From Bacteroidia bacterium (GTDB taxonomy: Bacteria; Bacteroidota; Bacteroidia; J057; JADKCL01), in contig JACJYV010000009.1 of assembly GCA_020635905.1 (NCBI GenBank), positions 186,001 through 250,000 on the forward strand: a stretch of 64,000 nucleotides of DNA, written 5' to 3'. Each line of letters begins with the position of its first letter. Within the stretch, counting starts at the first letter, position 1. This document shows, in pieces, positions 8,670 through 17,763 of this stretch. The notes below the pieces were generated by a model. It searched no databases. It had not been told where the DNA came from and saw nothing but the letters and a program-made list of their open reading frames with translations. The translations under genes and the position numbers were made by a program.

Positions 8670-10298
8670 TCAGGGGCTGGTCACTTTCTTCATCCAGATT
8701 TCAATCCTGTGGGGGCAGATTTTCTGATTTTCTTCGGGTGAAACAAAGGAAAATCCATTTTGGAAAATGCGGTCGGGATCAACTCCTTCGCCCACCAGGA
8801 AATATTCGGTCAGGGTGGCCCGCAGCTTGCGTACTTTGTCCTCCTCGGCCTGTTCCCCCACATTTTTGTGGGAATAGATCCCGGCCCTGGTTTTGGGATT
8901 CTTTTCCATAAAAGCCGCCAGGGCCCGAAGTTTGTCTTTGGTGGTATCCTGCAGAATGTACTCTCCCCGGCCAAAGTCAATCACCAGTTTGTACTCGCCC
9001 TCGTTGCCCGTGCCGGGCGTCTTATAGTAAGGATTAGGATATTCCCGCACAGGCTGGCCTGGCTTGCGGCTGGCGCCCGAGAAGGGATCTCTTTTGAAAA
9101 GATCCTCTGATTTGTGGGCTTTGGAGGGATTTTCTTTCTTTTCCCCTGTATCTCCCCGGGGAGGACTGTCGTCAGGAGTTTCGTTCTGGGTGATCTTTTC
9201 CTGCTCTTCTTTTTGGTCAATTTCGTACTGGTAAGCCTCCTTCAGGCGTCCCAGGTCGGGAAGATTGTCATAATAAAAGGTGTCGCCCTGAAAAGTGTAT
9301 TCCTCAGGTGAATGGAAAACCAGATCGGCAGCCTCTGCCTGAGCCTGCTCGCTGCCCAGAACAGGGCTCAGACTATCGGCAACAAGGTTGCGCAGACTGT
9401 CCTGAAGGGCCATGACCATGCCCGTGCTGTCTGCACGGCGGCGCTCGGCCAGCGCAATCCTGCGCTTTTCGTGTTTGGCCTGCTCCAGGCTTTGAAAAGA
9501 GCTTTTGCCCAGCAAAATGGCGCTGTCGTACATGTCGTCGTCCACATCCGTAATGGTGATGCGCATGTGGTAAACCTGGCGGGGAACAATGCGGCAACCC
9601 ACATTCAGGGCCACGGTCATGCCATCGTACTGGATGTTTTGGTGCAACTCAGGATTGAGGTTGTCGAGCTTGGTTTGCACAGGCTGCCCCACCTTATTGA
9701 ACTGATTATTATCCACATACAGGTGGTTGTTGTCGCGTCCGTTTACGGTATTGATGGTAATGGGTGTATTGGCGGTCCCGGGCAGGGAAGCCAGGTTTTT
9801 GCCGCTGCGAAAGCCCGGGCCAATGATAAAGGCGGCGAAAACGTCGTTGTATTCCGTGCCGACAAAGTCGTTATACTCTTCGGTGGCAAACACGAACGAA
9901 AAAGTCACGGAATCCTTATTTCCCATAAAATCAAATTCCAAAACGGCCGCGTCGTAAGAACCGCCCATATTATAGCGTTTGAGGGTCAGGTCGCCGGGTT
10001 TGTTGAAAGCTGTGCCGGTTTTTGCACTGTTATTGGGACCAGCAGCATCGGCCGCACGGCCGGTGGAAAGGATTACCCCGCCTTTCAGCCCCAGGGCTTC
10101 GCCTTTATAGGTAAATTTTCCAATGGCCTCGTCTGCACCTTTGAAACGAATGTCCTTCACCCTGATTCCGCTGCCAATAAATTCATCCTGAACCAATTGG
10201 GCAGGATCCACGCCGCTGATGATCTGAATCTGGCCCTGAGCGGCCAAAAGGCAACCTAAACAGGATAAGAAGATGATTCCGAATCTGATTCGCTTCAT
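8670..10298 (-). CDS. Choice-of-anchor L protein with a divergent OmpA-like C-terminus
   Basis: 542 residues from the ATG at 10296-10298, chosen because a signal peptide (MKRIRFGIIFLSCLGCLLAAQGQ) starts there; the frame is open 47 codons further upstream. Residues about 30-270 match the 'choice-of-anchor L' surface domain (GGVILSTGRAADAAGPN, FSFVFATEEYNDFVG, YNDVFAAFIIGPG, TINTVNGRDNN). A charged linker leads to residues about 440-540, which follow the OmpA/MotB peptidoglycan-binding fold, but the usual GHTD is replaced by YSHKN, so binding to peptidoglycan is doubtful. It diverges from the PorP/SprF operon and is likely a surface or outer-membrane-associated protein. Confidence 0.8.
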   Translation of the reverse strand: MKRIRFGIIFLSCLGCLLAAQGQIQIISGVDPAQLVQDEFIGSGIRVKDIRFKGADEAIGKFTYKGEALGLKGGVILSTGRAADAAGPNNSAKTGTAFNKPGDLTLKRYNMGGSYDAAVLEFDFMGNKDSVTFSFVFATEEYNDFVGTEYNDVFAAFIIGPGFRSGKNLASLPGTANTPITINTVNGRDNNHLYVDNNQFNKVGQPVQTKLDNLNPELHQNIQYDGMTVALNVGCRIVPRQVYHMRITITDVDDDMYDSAILLGKSSFQSLEQAKHEKRRIALAERRRADSTGMVMALQDSLRNLVADSLSPVLGSEQAQAEAADLVFHSPEEYTFQGDTFYYDNLPDLGRLKEAYQYEIDQKEEQEKITQNETPDDSPPRGDTGEKKENPSKAHKSEDLFKRDPFSGASRKPGQPVREYPNPYYKTPGTGNEGEYKLVIDFGRGEYILQDTTKDKLRALAAFMEKNPKTRAGIYSHKNVGEQAEEDKVRKLRATLTEYFLVGEGVDPDRIFQNGFSFVSPEENQKICPHRIEIWMKKVTSP

Positions 10299-10318
10299 AG
10301 TAACTTGATTTAAAGGGA

Positions 10319-10326
10319 TAAAGGTA
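10319..10326 (-). promoter_or_regulatory. Possible -7 box of the choice-of-anchor L gene
   Basis: On the minus strand the bases read TACCTTTA, seven of eight matches to the Bacteroidota -7 element TAnnTTTG. They lie 20 bp before the ATG, with a CTTG about 22 bp further upstream that may serve as the -33 element. Weak support, positional only. Confidence 0.3.
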
Positions 10327-10514
10327 CAAATTTCGGGCCAGGACGGGGCAAGCGTTAGTTGTGGATAAGGGTGGAATTGTCCTTTATGGGAGGCAGACGG
10401 GTTGGTTTGAATGAATTTTACCCGAACGAATCTGATCAATTTGAATTTATTGTAAATCTCCTTTTCCCTGAGGGGATTATTGTCTATTTTGTAAGAGAAG
10501 GAAAGAAATCACAT

Positions 10515-11480
10515 TTGGGAAAGAACTACCATCTGATCAAGGTCGCAATTCTGGCGGGGTTTTTTTGTATCTCCTGCGGAATTTTTACGCCTGGCCAGGC
10601 CCAGCAAGACCCCATGTATTCTCAGTACATGTTCAACGGGCTGGCCTTCAACCCGGCTTACGCGGGCAGCCGCGACGCCCTCACCCTTGCGGGCCTTTAT
10701 CGCCGCATGTGGCTGGGCATACCTGGAGCCCCTGTTTCTCAGACCTTTGCCCTTCATCTGCCCAACAAATCCCGCCGTCAGGCTTTTGGCTTTTCCATGG
10801 TCAACGACCAGGCATCCTACATTTCCCAGACCCTGATCAGCCTGGATTATGCCTACAGAATTCCCATTGGGCCGGGCAAACTGGCTTTGGGGCTGCGGGC
10901 CACAGGCTATAATTTCAGGGTGGACTGGACCAGGGCAGATTTGAAAAATCCCAACGACATTGTGCCTTCATTGTATCCGCGCAGCCTGTTTTTTCCCAAT
11001 GCAGGTTTCGGGATTTATTACCACACCCAGAACTGGTACGTTGGCGCCTCCGTGCCCCGCATTCTGATCAATTCTTTGGATCCTGATAAGCCAGGCGTTT
11101 CCTTTTCGGGCAGCGATACCACAGATGCAATTTTCAACCGCCACTATTTCATCAACGGGGGAGTGGTGTTTAATCTTTCCTCCTCCGTGCAAATGAAGCC
11201 CTCTGTGCTGGTCAAAGTGGTGGAGCGCGCACCCTTGCAGGCCGACCTGAACCTGAATTTTTATTTCAATAAAAAATTTGGAGTGGGCACTTCCTACCGT
11301 TCAGGCGATGGCATGGTGTTCATGCTGGAGTACATGATTACCCCGCAACTGTGGGCAGGTTATGCCTACGATTATCCCCTGACCAGGCTCAACGGCTATA
11401 CTTCGGGTTCCCACGAACTGATGCTGACCTACGATTTCATTTTTGGTGTGGATGGGGTGGTAAGTCCGCGATTATTCTGA
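10515..11480 (+). CDS. PorP/SprF family outer-membrane protein
   Basis: Member of the PorP/SprF family of outer-membrane beta-barrels tied to the type IX secretion and gliding machinery. The mature region opens with the family hallmark QQDPMYSQYMFNGLAFNPAYAGSRDA, followed by SLDYAYRIPIG and repeated beta-strand segments, ending VSPRLF. The start is uncertain: no ATG gives a sensible signal peptide. A TTG at 10515 gives MGKNYHLIKVAILAGFFCISC..QAQ, a good signal peptide, and is chosen; the frame itself is open from 10359. About 321 residues. It is the first gene of an operon; the OmpA gene begins 6 bp after its stop, the usual pairing for this family. Confidence 0.85.
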   Translation: MGKNYHLIKVAILAGFFCISCGIFTPGQAQQDPMYSQYMFNGLAFNPAYAGSRDALTLAGLYRRMWLGIPGAPVSQTFALHLPNKSRRQAFGFSMVNDQASYISQTLISLDYAYRIPIGPGKLALGLRATGYNFRVDWTRADLKNPNDIVPSLYPRSLFFPNAGFGIYYHTQNWYVGASVPRILINSLDPDKPGVSFSGSDTTDAIFNRHYFINGGVVFNLSSSVQMKPSVLVKVVERAPLQADLNLNFYFNKKFGVGTSYRSGDGMVFMLEYMITPQLWAGYAYDYPLTRLNGYTSGSHELMLTYDFIFGVDGVVSPRLF

Positions 11481-11486
11481 ACGATC

Positions 11487-13688
11487 ATGCGACTGATACT
11501 GTTTCTCATACCTCTTTTGATCTTTTCCCGGGGATTCTCCCAGGATTCAGGTCTGGAAAAGCGGGCAGACGAGCATTTCAATCGCATGGCTTTTGTGAAG
11601 GCAATTCCCCTTTACAAACGCCTGACGAAAAAGGGTGAACCCTCTCAGGCTTTGTATCGTTTGGGGGAATGTTACCGCCTGACCCGCGATTACGAACGGG
11701 CGCAGAAGGTGTACGAACAAGTGATGAAATGGCCCGAAAAGCCCAATGAGGCTTATTTTAACTACGGACATTTATTATTGCAGCAAGGAAATTACCAGCA
11801 GGCAGGGGAGATGTTTGCTGAATTTTCCCGCCGGGTGCCTGAGGATGAACGCGGTCCCGCCTTTGCCCAAACCCTGAATAATTTTCAGGAAATGTTTGCA
11901 GACTCGGCTGCTGTTTCAGTGGAAATATTGCCTTTCAATTCAGATGCAGCTGATTTTTCCCCCGTTCCCTACCTCGACGGATTGGTATTTTCCTCTTCCC
12001 GCGACCCGGGTAAAGCCGTGGTAAAAGTGTATGAGGGCACGGGAGAATTTTTTCTGGATTTGTACTTTGTCAAAGAAACGGGCCGCAAAGACTCTGCCTG
12101 GACCACGCCCAGACCTTTGAAGGGGGAGATCAATACGGCCTTCCACGAAAGTAATTTTACCGTGGCCAACGACAGCGCGACTGAGGCCTGGTTTACCCGA
12201 AATAATTTTCTGGGCCACAAAAAGGGGAGAAGCGAAGACAGAATGATGCTCCTTAAACTCTATAAGGCGCAGATGAAGGGCAAAAAGGGCGTCTCTGTAG
12301 AGGAATTTGCCTTTAATAACGACAATTTCAGCCTGACTCATCCCGCCATAAGCCAGGATGGGAATACCCTTTATTTCGTTTCTGATATGCCCGGCGGATT
12401 TGGGGGAAAGGACGTTTATAAATCACAAAAAACAGGCGAAAACTGGGGCCCACCGGAAAATCTGGGTTCGCAGGTGAATACTTCCGGGGATGAGTTATTT
12501 CCCTGGATCAGCCCTGAGGGAACGCTTTATTTTGCTTCCAACGGCCATCCTGGCCTGGGCAATCTGGATATTTTTGCAATTGATCTGACCCAATCCGGGC
12601 AAAGGCCCAAAAACCTGGGTTATCCTTTCAATTCTCCTTTCGATGATTTTTCCTACCTGCTGGATGCTGAGGGCGAAAGTGGATATTTTTCCTCGAATCG
12701 TCCGGGTGGAATGGGGGGAGATGACATATACCGCTTTCACCTCGAACGTCCTGTGATCGGGATGCTGGTGCAGGACAGTATTTCGGGATTTCCCATTGAA
12801 GGTGCGGAATTGGTGCTGTTTTCGGGCAATGGGGTTGAATTGGAGACTTTCGTCACAGACTCTGTGGGGCGGGTTTCCTTCAAGGTGGATCGTGGAAATT
12901 TCCGTGTGCAAGCCGTTACCACAGACTTTCTTCCCTATACATTTCCCTTTTCTACCCAATCTGAGGCAGGGACAAGCGAATTTTCCTACACCCTCAGCTT
13001 GTATAATCCACCTCCCGCCATTACCGCGCTGGTGATCGATGAAGCTACTGGCAAGAAACTGCCTGGCGCCTCGGTCAAATTGGTGAATCTGACCCGGGTG
13101 GATACGCTGGCGCGCACTTCCGACCGTTACGGGCGCTTTTCGGCCAAACTTGAGCGCAACAGTCATTATGATTTATGGGTGAAATTTCCGGGTTATCTGG
13201 TGTATAAAGACCATATTTCCACCACTTTCAATTCCTACGAAGGCGATACCATCATTCCCATGAAGCTGGAACCTGTGGTGATCAATAAAGTGATGCGCCT
13301 TGAAAATATCCATTATGAATTCGACCGGGCCGAAATCCGCGCTCAGGATTATCCAGATTTGCTGGAATTGGTTTCCCTCCTGCGCGACAATCCTGAAATC
13401 CGCATTGAGCTGAGTTCACACACAGATGCACGGGGAAATGCCGAGTATAACCGTTCTCTTTCCCAACGCAGGGCCGAATCAGCCCGCTCATTTTTGATCC
13501 GCGCCGGGGTGGAGGGAAATCGCATTGTGGCCAAAGGTTATGGAGAATCTCAATTGCTGAACGGATGCAAAGATGGCGTAAATTGCAGCGAAGACGACCA
13601 TTTTGCCAATCGCAGGACCGAGTTTCGCATCATTGGCTTTGTGGAAGGGACTCAGATTGAATACCAAAACAGCAAGCCCAAAAAGTAA
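11487..13688 (+). CDS. OmpA family protein with TPR, PD40 and carboxypeptidase-regulatory-like domains
   Basis: 733 residues. A short signal peptide (MRLILFLIPLLIFSRGFSQ) is followed by TPR-like repeats (about 20-130), WD40-like PD40 beta-propeller strands (ISQDGNTLYFVSDMPGGFGGKDVY; ISPEGTLYFASNGHPGLGNLDIF; YFSSNRPGGMGGDDIYRF; about 270-410), a carboxypeptidase regulatory-like domain (about 510-590) and a C-terminal OmpA domain (about 610-725) with the intact peptidoglycan-binding pattern SSHTDARGNAEYNRSLSQRRAESARSF and FANRRTEFRI split over the end. This architecture is that of PorE-type or PorP-partner proteins that anchor T9SS components to peptidoglycan. It lies between the PorP/SprF gene (6 bp) and the T9SS substrate gene (9 bp), so all three are probably co-transcribed. 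Confidence 0.9.
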   Translation: MRLILFLIPLLIFSRGFSQDSGLEKRADEHFNRMAFVKAIPLYKRLTKKGEPSQALYRLGECYRLTRDYERAQKVYEQVMKWPEKPNEAYFNYGHLLLQQGNYQQAGEMFAEFSRRVPEDERGPAFAQTLNNFQEMFADSAAVSVEILPFNSDAADFSPVPYLDGLVFSSSRDPGKAVVKVYEGTGEFFLDLYFVKETGRKDSAWTTPRPLKGEINTAFHESNFTVANDSATEAWFTRNNFLGHKKGRSEDRMMLLKLYKAQMKGKKGVSVEEFAFNNDNFSLTHPAISQDGNTLYFVSDMPGGFGGKDVYKSQKTGENWGPPENLGSQVNTSGDELFPWISPEGTLYFASNGHPGLGNLDIFAIDLTQSGQRPKNLGYPFNSPFDDFSYLLDAEGESGYFSSNRPGGMGGDDIYRFHLERPVIGMLVQDSISGFPIEGAELVLFSGNGVELETFVTDSVGRVSFKVDRGNFRVQAVTTDFLPYTFPFSTQSEAGTSEFSYTLSLYNPPPAITALVIDEATGKKLPGASVKLVNLTRVDTLARTSDRYGRFSAKLERNSHYDLWVKFPGYLVYKDHISTTFNSYEGDTIIPMKLEPVVINKVMRLENIHYEFDRAEIRAQDYPDLLELVSLLRDNPEIRIELSSHTDARGNAEYNRSLSQRRAESARSFLIRAGVEGNRIVAKGYGESQLLNGCKDGVNCSEDDHFANRRTEFRIIGFVEGTQIEYQNSKPKK

Positions 13689-13697
13689 GTAAATGGC

Positions 13698-16589
13698 ATG
13701 AAAAACAGGATCATACTTATTGTGGGAATTTTCTTGCTAAGCCTTCAACTCGGGGCTCAAATCTCGCAGTTGCCTCATCTGGAGGATTTTGAATCAGAAT
13801 TTCAATGTCCCGTGGGGTGCATTCCCATTTGCAATCTGAAAGGGTCCTGGAAGAACGTGGGCGGGGATAATTTTGACTGGAGTTCTGACAAAGCGGGGAC
13901 GGGCACGGGAGGCACAGGGCCATCCGTCGATCATACCCGCGGCGACAAATACGGGCATTATATTTACCTCGAAACCTCCTGCGACCAACAGGGCTATCCC
14001 AGTAAACGGGTCGATCTGGTGAGTTCCTATTACGATTTCACCAACATTCCTGGCGGCAGATTGCGCCTTGCGGCCTGGTACCACATGTACGGAGCCAATA
14101 TGGGTTACCTCCATTTTGATGTGGATACTACCCGTGGCCAGGGCAACTGGATCAACGATTTTGTCACTTCCTGGACGGATAATCAGAATCTCTGGCAGCG
14201 CAAGGAGATCAATCTGGATAATTTCATTGGCAAGGATTCGGTCAGATTTCGCTTCCGCGGCATCACTGGTACCTACGCAGACAGCGACATGGCCCTCGAC
14301 GATATTCTCGTTTATGAGCCTTCAGACATTGATCTGGGGATCATGGGGATTGCATCCCAGGAGTTCAGTTGCGGCCTTTCCAATGCCGAGCAGGTTACGG
14401 TGCTGATTTCGAATTACGGCTTGCTGGGGCTAAATCCCGGCGATACCATTCCTGTGAGTTATCAGGTGAATAATCAGGCGCCAGTGGAGGAAAATTTTGT
14501 GCTGAATGTGCCTTTCCCCGTGGGTGGATTTCAAATTTTCACTTTTACCACCACCACGAATATGTCAGCATTTCAGGTGTACGACATTACGGCCCGAACC
14601 CTCCATCCCCAGGACGGGCTCCAATTCAACGACGAGGACCGGGTTTCCATTCGCAATCATCCTATTATCAACCAGTTTCCTTACGACGAGGATTTCGAAA
14701 ATGGAGACGGCGGCTGGCTGTGTGACGGCACGAATAATTCCTGGGTGCTGGGCGATCCCGGCAAAACGGTGATCAACAGCCCGGCCTCGGGCTGGAATTG
14801 CTGGACCACGGGCTGGCTCAACAGCCAGTATCCCAATGGGGAATATTCCTGGGTGCAAAGTCCCTGTTTCAATTTTACCGGCATTTGCAGACCCGAAATC
14901 AGATTTAGTTCCATTTGGGAGAATGAATTCAGTTGGGACGGGGCCGTGCTGGCCTATTCGACCAACCAGGGCACCAACTGGTATCGCCTCGGCAACTGGA
15001 ATACCCCCACCAATTGGTATAACGACAACACCATCAATGCCCGGCCGGGCAACCAGACTCAGGGCTGGAGCGGCTCCGTGGCCGACAGCAATGGCTCGGG
15101 CGGCTGGGTGATCAGTCACAATCGCATGCAGTTTTTGAGCAATAAGGCCTCGGTCAGCTTTCGCATATTTTTTGCCAGCGACTTTTCCAACCGCGGCGAA
15201 GGCTTTGCCTTCGACGACATTCAAATCTCCAACGGAGTCTATCTGGGGCGTGATATCAGCTTTTGCATGCCCGGCAGCACCACCATCAGTGTGCAAAACA
15301 GCATCGCAGGTGATAATTTTCTGTGGTCCACGGGGGCTACCACCAGCAGCATAACCGTCACTTCTCCCGGAAAATACTGGGTCAGGGTCACCAATAATTC
15401 CACCTGCACCACCAGCGACACGATTGAAGTGGTAGGGGTGAACTCGTCTTATGCCGTTAGTTTGGGGGCGGATACCTCTGTTTGTGGCGGCCTCTGGCTG
15501 GATGGCGGCAGCCTTCCCGGGGCAGTTTACCATTGGTCCAACGGGGATTCCGTGCGTAATTCCTTGATAACAAGTAGCGGGGCATATTGGGTGGATGTGA
15601 CCACGCCTTGCGGCATCGTGCGCAGCGATACCATCCAGGTTACCGTTTTGGCGGTAGCCCATGTGAATCTGGGGTCAGATTCAGCCGTGTGTGGCAGTTA
15701 TTTGCTCGATGCAGGCAATGGAGGAGCCACCTATCAGTGGTCCACGGGCGACACGGGGCGCTATTTGCTGGCCGACACTTCGGGCAGCTACTCAGTACTT
15801 GTCACGGCAGCCAACGGCTGCCAGAGTGTGGATACGGTCGATCTGGCCGTAAATCCTGTGCCTCAGGTGGATATTGGCCCGGCTGATTCGGCCATTTGTT
15901 TTGGGGAAACCCTTTGCCTGGCTGCGGGCAATACTCCCGGCTGGACCTACCATTGGTCCACGGGCAGCACCCAGGCCACACTTTGTGTGGCTCAGAATGG
16001 GAAATACTTCGTAGCCGTGACCAACCCTTTTAGCTGTACCAGTCGCGATACCCTGACCCTGACCCTGCAAGGGGCACCTGAGGCCCACATGATCATTGAT
16101 ACCTCGGGTTGCCCCATTGTGAATTTCATTGACAATTCCTCCCAGGGCACCCCCAACGCCTGGCTTTGGCGATTCGGCGACGGCACCACGGACACAGTCC
16201 AGTTTCCGACCCACAATTATTCCGCGGCCGGCCAGGGCACCTACCTGGTGACCCTGATTTCCTCCAACGATTGCGGCAGCGATTCCATTCAGGATGTGGT
16301 GCAGATCAATTGCAGCATTGGTCTGAATGAAATAGTGGAAGGCGGGATTCACCTCTATCCCAATCCCAATTCAGGCCGTTTTTTCCTTTGGTTCAATGAA
16401 ATTGATCTCCAACAAGGCAGCCTTGAAATATTCGATCTGAACGGCCGCCAAATTAAATCATTCCCCTTAAATCAGGTGGCAAAAGGTGAAAAGCGGGAGT
16501 TTCAATTGAAGGGAATTACCCCCGGGCTTTATCTGGCCAGGTTGAATGGAGTTGAGAAATCGTTTTTCTGGAAAATACAGGTTGAGTAG
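13698..16589 (+). CDS. T9SS type A sorting-domain surface protein with MAM-like and PKD domains
   Basis: 963 residues. After the signal peptide (MKNRIILIVGIFLLSLQLGAQ) there are two MAM-like jelly-roll modules (about 25-205 and 330-515, with paired 'FDDIQIS/LDDILVY' closings), a CARDB-like segment between them, four Ig-like repeats of about 85 residues with the motif WSTG..T...V...G.Y.V.VT (about 515-790), a PKD domain (WLWRFGDGTTDT) and a C-terminal type A sorting tail (LYPNPNSGRFFL ... GLYLARL), which targets the protein for T9SS export and surface attachment. It is the third gene of the PorP/SprF-OmpA operon, so the operon encodes transporter-associated parts together with a cargo. Confidence 0.9.
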   Translation: MKNRIILIVGIFLLSLQLGAQISQLPHLEDFESEFQCPVGCIPICNLKGSWKNVGGDNFDWSSDKAGTGTGGTGPSVDHTRGDKYGHYIYLETSCDQQGYPSKRVDLVSSYYDFTNIPGGRLRLAAWYHMYGANMGYLHFDVDTTRGQGNWINDFVTSWTDNQNLWQRKEINLDNFIGKDSVRFRFRGITGTYADSDMALDDILVYEPSDIDLGIMGIASQEFSCGLSNAEQVTVLISNYGLLGLNPGDTIPVSYQVNNQAPVEENFVLNVPFPVGGFQIFTFTTTTNMSAFQVYDITARTLHPQDGLQFNDEDRVSIRNHPIINQFPYDEDFENGDGGWLCDGTNNSWVLGDPGKTVINSPASGWNCWTTGWLNSQYPNGEYSWVQSPCFNFTGICRPEIRFSSIWENEFSWDGAVLAYSTNQGTNWYRLGNWNTPTNWYNDNTINARPGNQTQGWSGSVADSNGSGGWVISHNRMQFLSNKASVSFRIFFASDFSNRGEGFAFDDIQISNGVYLGRDISFCMPGSTTISVQNSIAGDNFLWSTGATTSSITVTSPGKYWVRVTNNSTCTTSDTIEVVGVNSSYAVSLGADTSVCGGLWLDGGSLPGAVYHWSNGDSVRNSLITSSGAYWVDVTTPCGIVRSDTIQVTVLAVAHVNLGSDSAVCGSYLLDAGNGGATYQWSTGDTGRYLLADTSGSYSVLVTAANGCQSVDTVDLAVNPVPQVDIGPADSAICFGETLCLAAGNTPGWTYHWSTGSTQATLCVAQNGKYFVAVTNPFSCTSRDTLTLTLQGAPEAHMIIDTSGCPIVNFIDNSSQGTPNAWLWRFGDGTTDTVQFPTHNYSAAGQGTYLVTLISSNDCGSDSIQDVVQINCSIGLNEIVEGGIHLYPNPNSGRFFLWFNEIDLQQGSLEIFDLNGRQIKSFPLNQVAKGEKREFQLKGITPGLYLARLNGVEKSFFWKIQVE

Positions 16590-16671
16590 TTGTTGGTTTT
16601 GAGATAGAAGGGAATAAGATGCCAAGGGAAAATCGTTAAATTGGAAAGAACCTTGATGAACAAACCCGAAA

Positions 16672-17145
16672 ATGAAAAAAAGAAAAAGGTGGTTAAGGCG
16701 AATTATCAGACTTTTCCTTGGACTGATTTTGTTTATTTCCATTTTGGCGTGGTTCTACACCAACTCATTGATTGGAGTGACTGAGGAATCAATTACCTTT
16801 TATAATGAACTTAAAACCGAATTGAAAGCTAAGGGTTATTACCCACGAATGTTTGCCATCAGTGGTAGAAGATGGGCGCTTGATAATTGGATATTGACAA
16901 ATTGGGGCGGCGCAGCCCCTAAAAGCAAGCATTTAATGGGCCAGGCAGTAGATATCATTGTTTTGGATGTCAACGATGACGGAAAATCGAACTCGATGGA
17001 CGTTGATATTGTCTACAAATTGCTGAATGAAAAGATCGTATCCAACAATGGAGGAATCGGAACCTACAAGAACGAAAAGGGCTTCTTAGATAGACAAATG
17101 GTTCATTTTGATTGTAGGGGCTATCGGGCAAGATGGCATAGGTAG
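16672..17145 (+). CDS. Membrane-anchored M15-type peptidase (DUF882/peptidase M15 family)
   Basis: 157 residues. An N-terminal basic segment and one membrane span (about 10-30) anchor a periplasmic domain. The zinc motif SKHLMGQAVD (85-94, with His87 and Asp94) and the final MVHFDCRG (His145) match the M15 D,D/L,D-carboxypeptidase fold, in which two His and one Asp hold zinc. The likely role is trimming of peptidoglycan stem peptides. The general-base acidic residue before the last His is not obvious in this short version, so activity is uncertain. It stands alone, 82 bp after the T9SS protein gene. Confidence 0.75.
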   Translation: MKKRKRWLRRIIRLFLGLILFISILAWFYTNSLIGVTEESITFYNELKTELKAKGYYPRMFAISGRRWALDNWILTNWGGAAPKSKHLMGQAVDIIVLDVNDDGKSNSMDVDIVYKLLNEKIVSNNGGIGTYKNEKGFLDRQMVHFDCRGYRARWHR

Positions 17146-17364
17146 GAATTAAACAAAATGATTGGAATAAACCATTGTAAATAAACATATGAAAAAATCT
17201 CATAACACATCGATATCACTTAAGGGGGCCAGCCTTCGGTTGTTCACCCGCCCACGTGATATGGTCGCCGTTCTAAGATGTAATTTGTAGGTTGGGAGAA
17301 TCGGGTTATAGGTTGTTTATTTTCAGTCTCTTAGCCCAGACCTATTTCTTAAACAGAATACTCG

Positions 17365-17406
17365 CGTCTCAAGTCTAACGACTCAGGACTCACTTCTAAG
17401 GACTAA
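17365..17406. repeat. Heptamer tandem repeat, GGACTCA type (6 units)
   Basis: Six consecutive 7-mers read directly: CGTCTCA, AGTCTAA, CGACTCA, GGACTCA, CTTCTAA, GGACTAA. Same consensus as the arrays at 28168-28230 and (reverse) 47587-47635. Confidence 0.8.
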
Positions 17407-17445
17407 ATCAATCCCGAGGATTGAATCCGCTATGCGGGAAGCCTC

Positions 17446-17484
17446 TTTTGGCGAAGCCAACCATGGTGGGTGGCTTTGCCAAAA
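17446..17484. repeat. Inverted repeat (hairpin) in the G-rich tract
   Basis: Arms of 14 bases with one mismatch around an 11-base centre that itself holds the palindrome CCATGG. There is no T tract on either side. It lies 40 bp after the heptamer array. Confidence 0.55.
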
Positions 17485-17763
17485 CCAGGGGGCGGCTTTG
17501 AGCGCGGGGTCCCGGATAGCTATCGGGAGGGCGGCTGGTGGCCTTGTGTGCTGGGTCAGTGGAGTGAGGGGGCAGGGTTTAGGTTTTGGCGCTTTTTGCT
17601 TCTTTTTCTAACAAATCGACCAAAGGGAGATTCACGAGTGCCTTTGAAAAATAATAAACCAACGAGTAAAGAAGGCCCGCCCGGCCAGGGCAATACTATA
17701 AACGCCAATCACAAATTTTGCGACAATTTGTTGTCGCTTACATCACCCTAAGTGCCTAAAAAC

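Larger units (their letters stand above)
17146..17763. other. Gene-free convergent spacer with repeats and hairpins
   Basis: No credible gene. It contains the heptamer array at 17365-17406, then a G-rich tract with two inverted repeats: TTTTGGCGAAGCCA (17446-17459) against TGGCTTTGCCAAAA (17471-17484; one mismatch) and a CCCGGATAGCTATCGGG near-palindrome at about 17512-17528. It separates a plus-strand gene from a minus-strand gene, so terminators are expected here, but no hairpin with a T tract was seen. Confidence 0.6.

Noticed and set aside
9312..10259. Plus-strand frame of 315 codons opposite the choice-of-anchor L gene
   Set aside because: Shadow frame; the minus-strand protein has a signal peptide and a known surface domain.
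17470..17751. Open frame of 93 codons on the plus strand
   Set aside because: It begins in the G-rich hairpin block, has Gly/Pro/Trp-biased content, and no start context or family resemblance; treated as non-coding.
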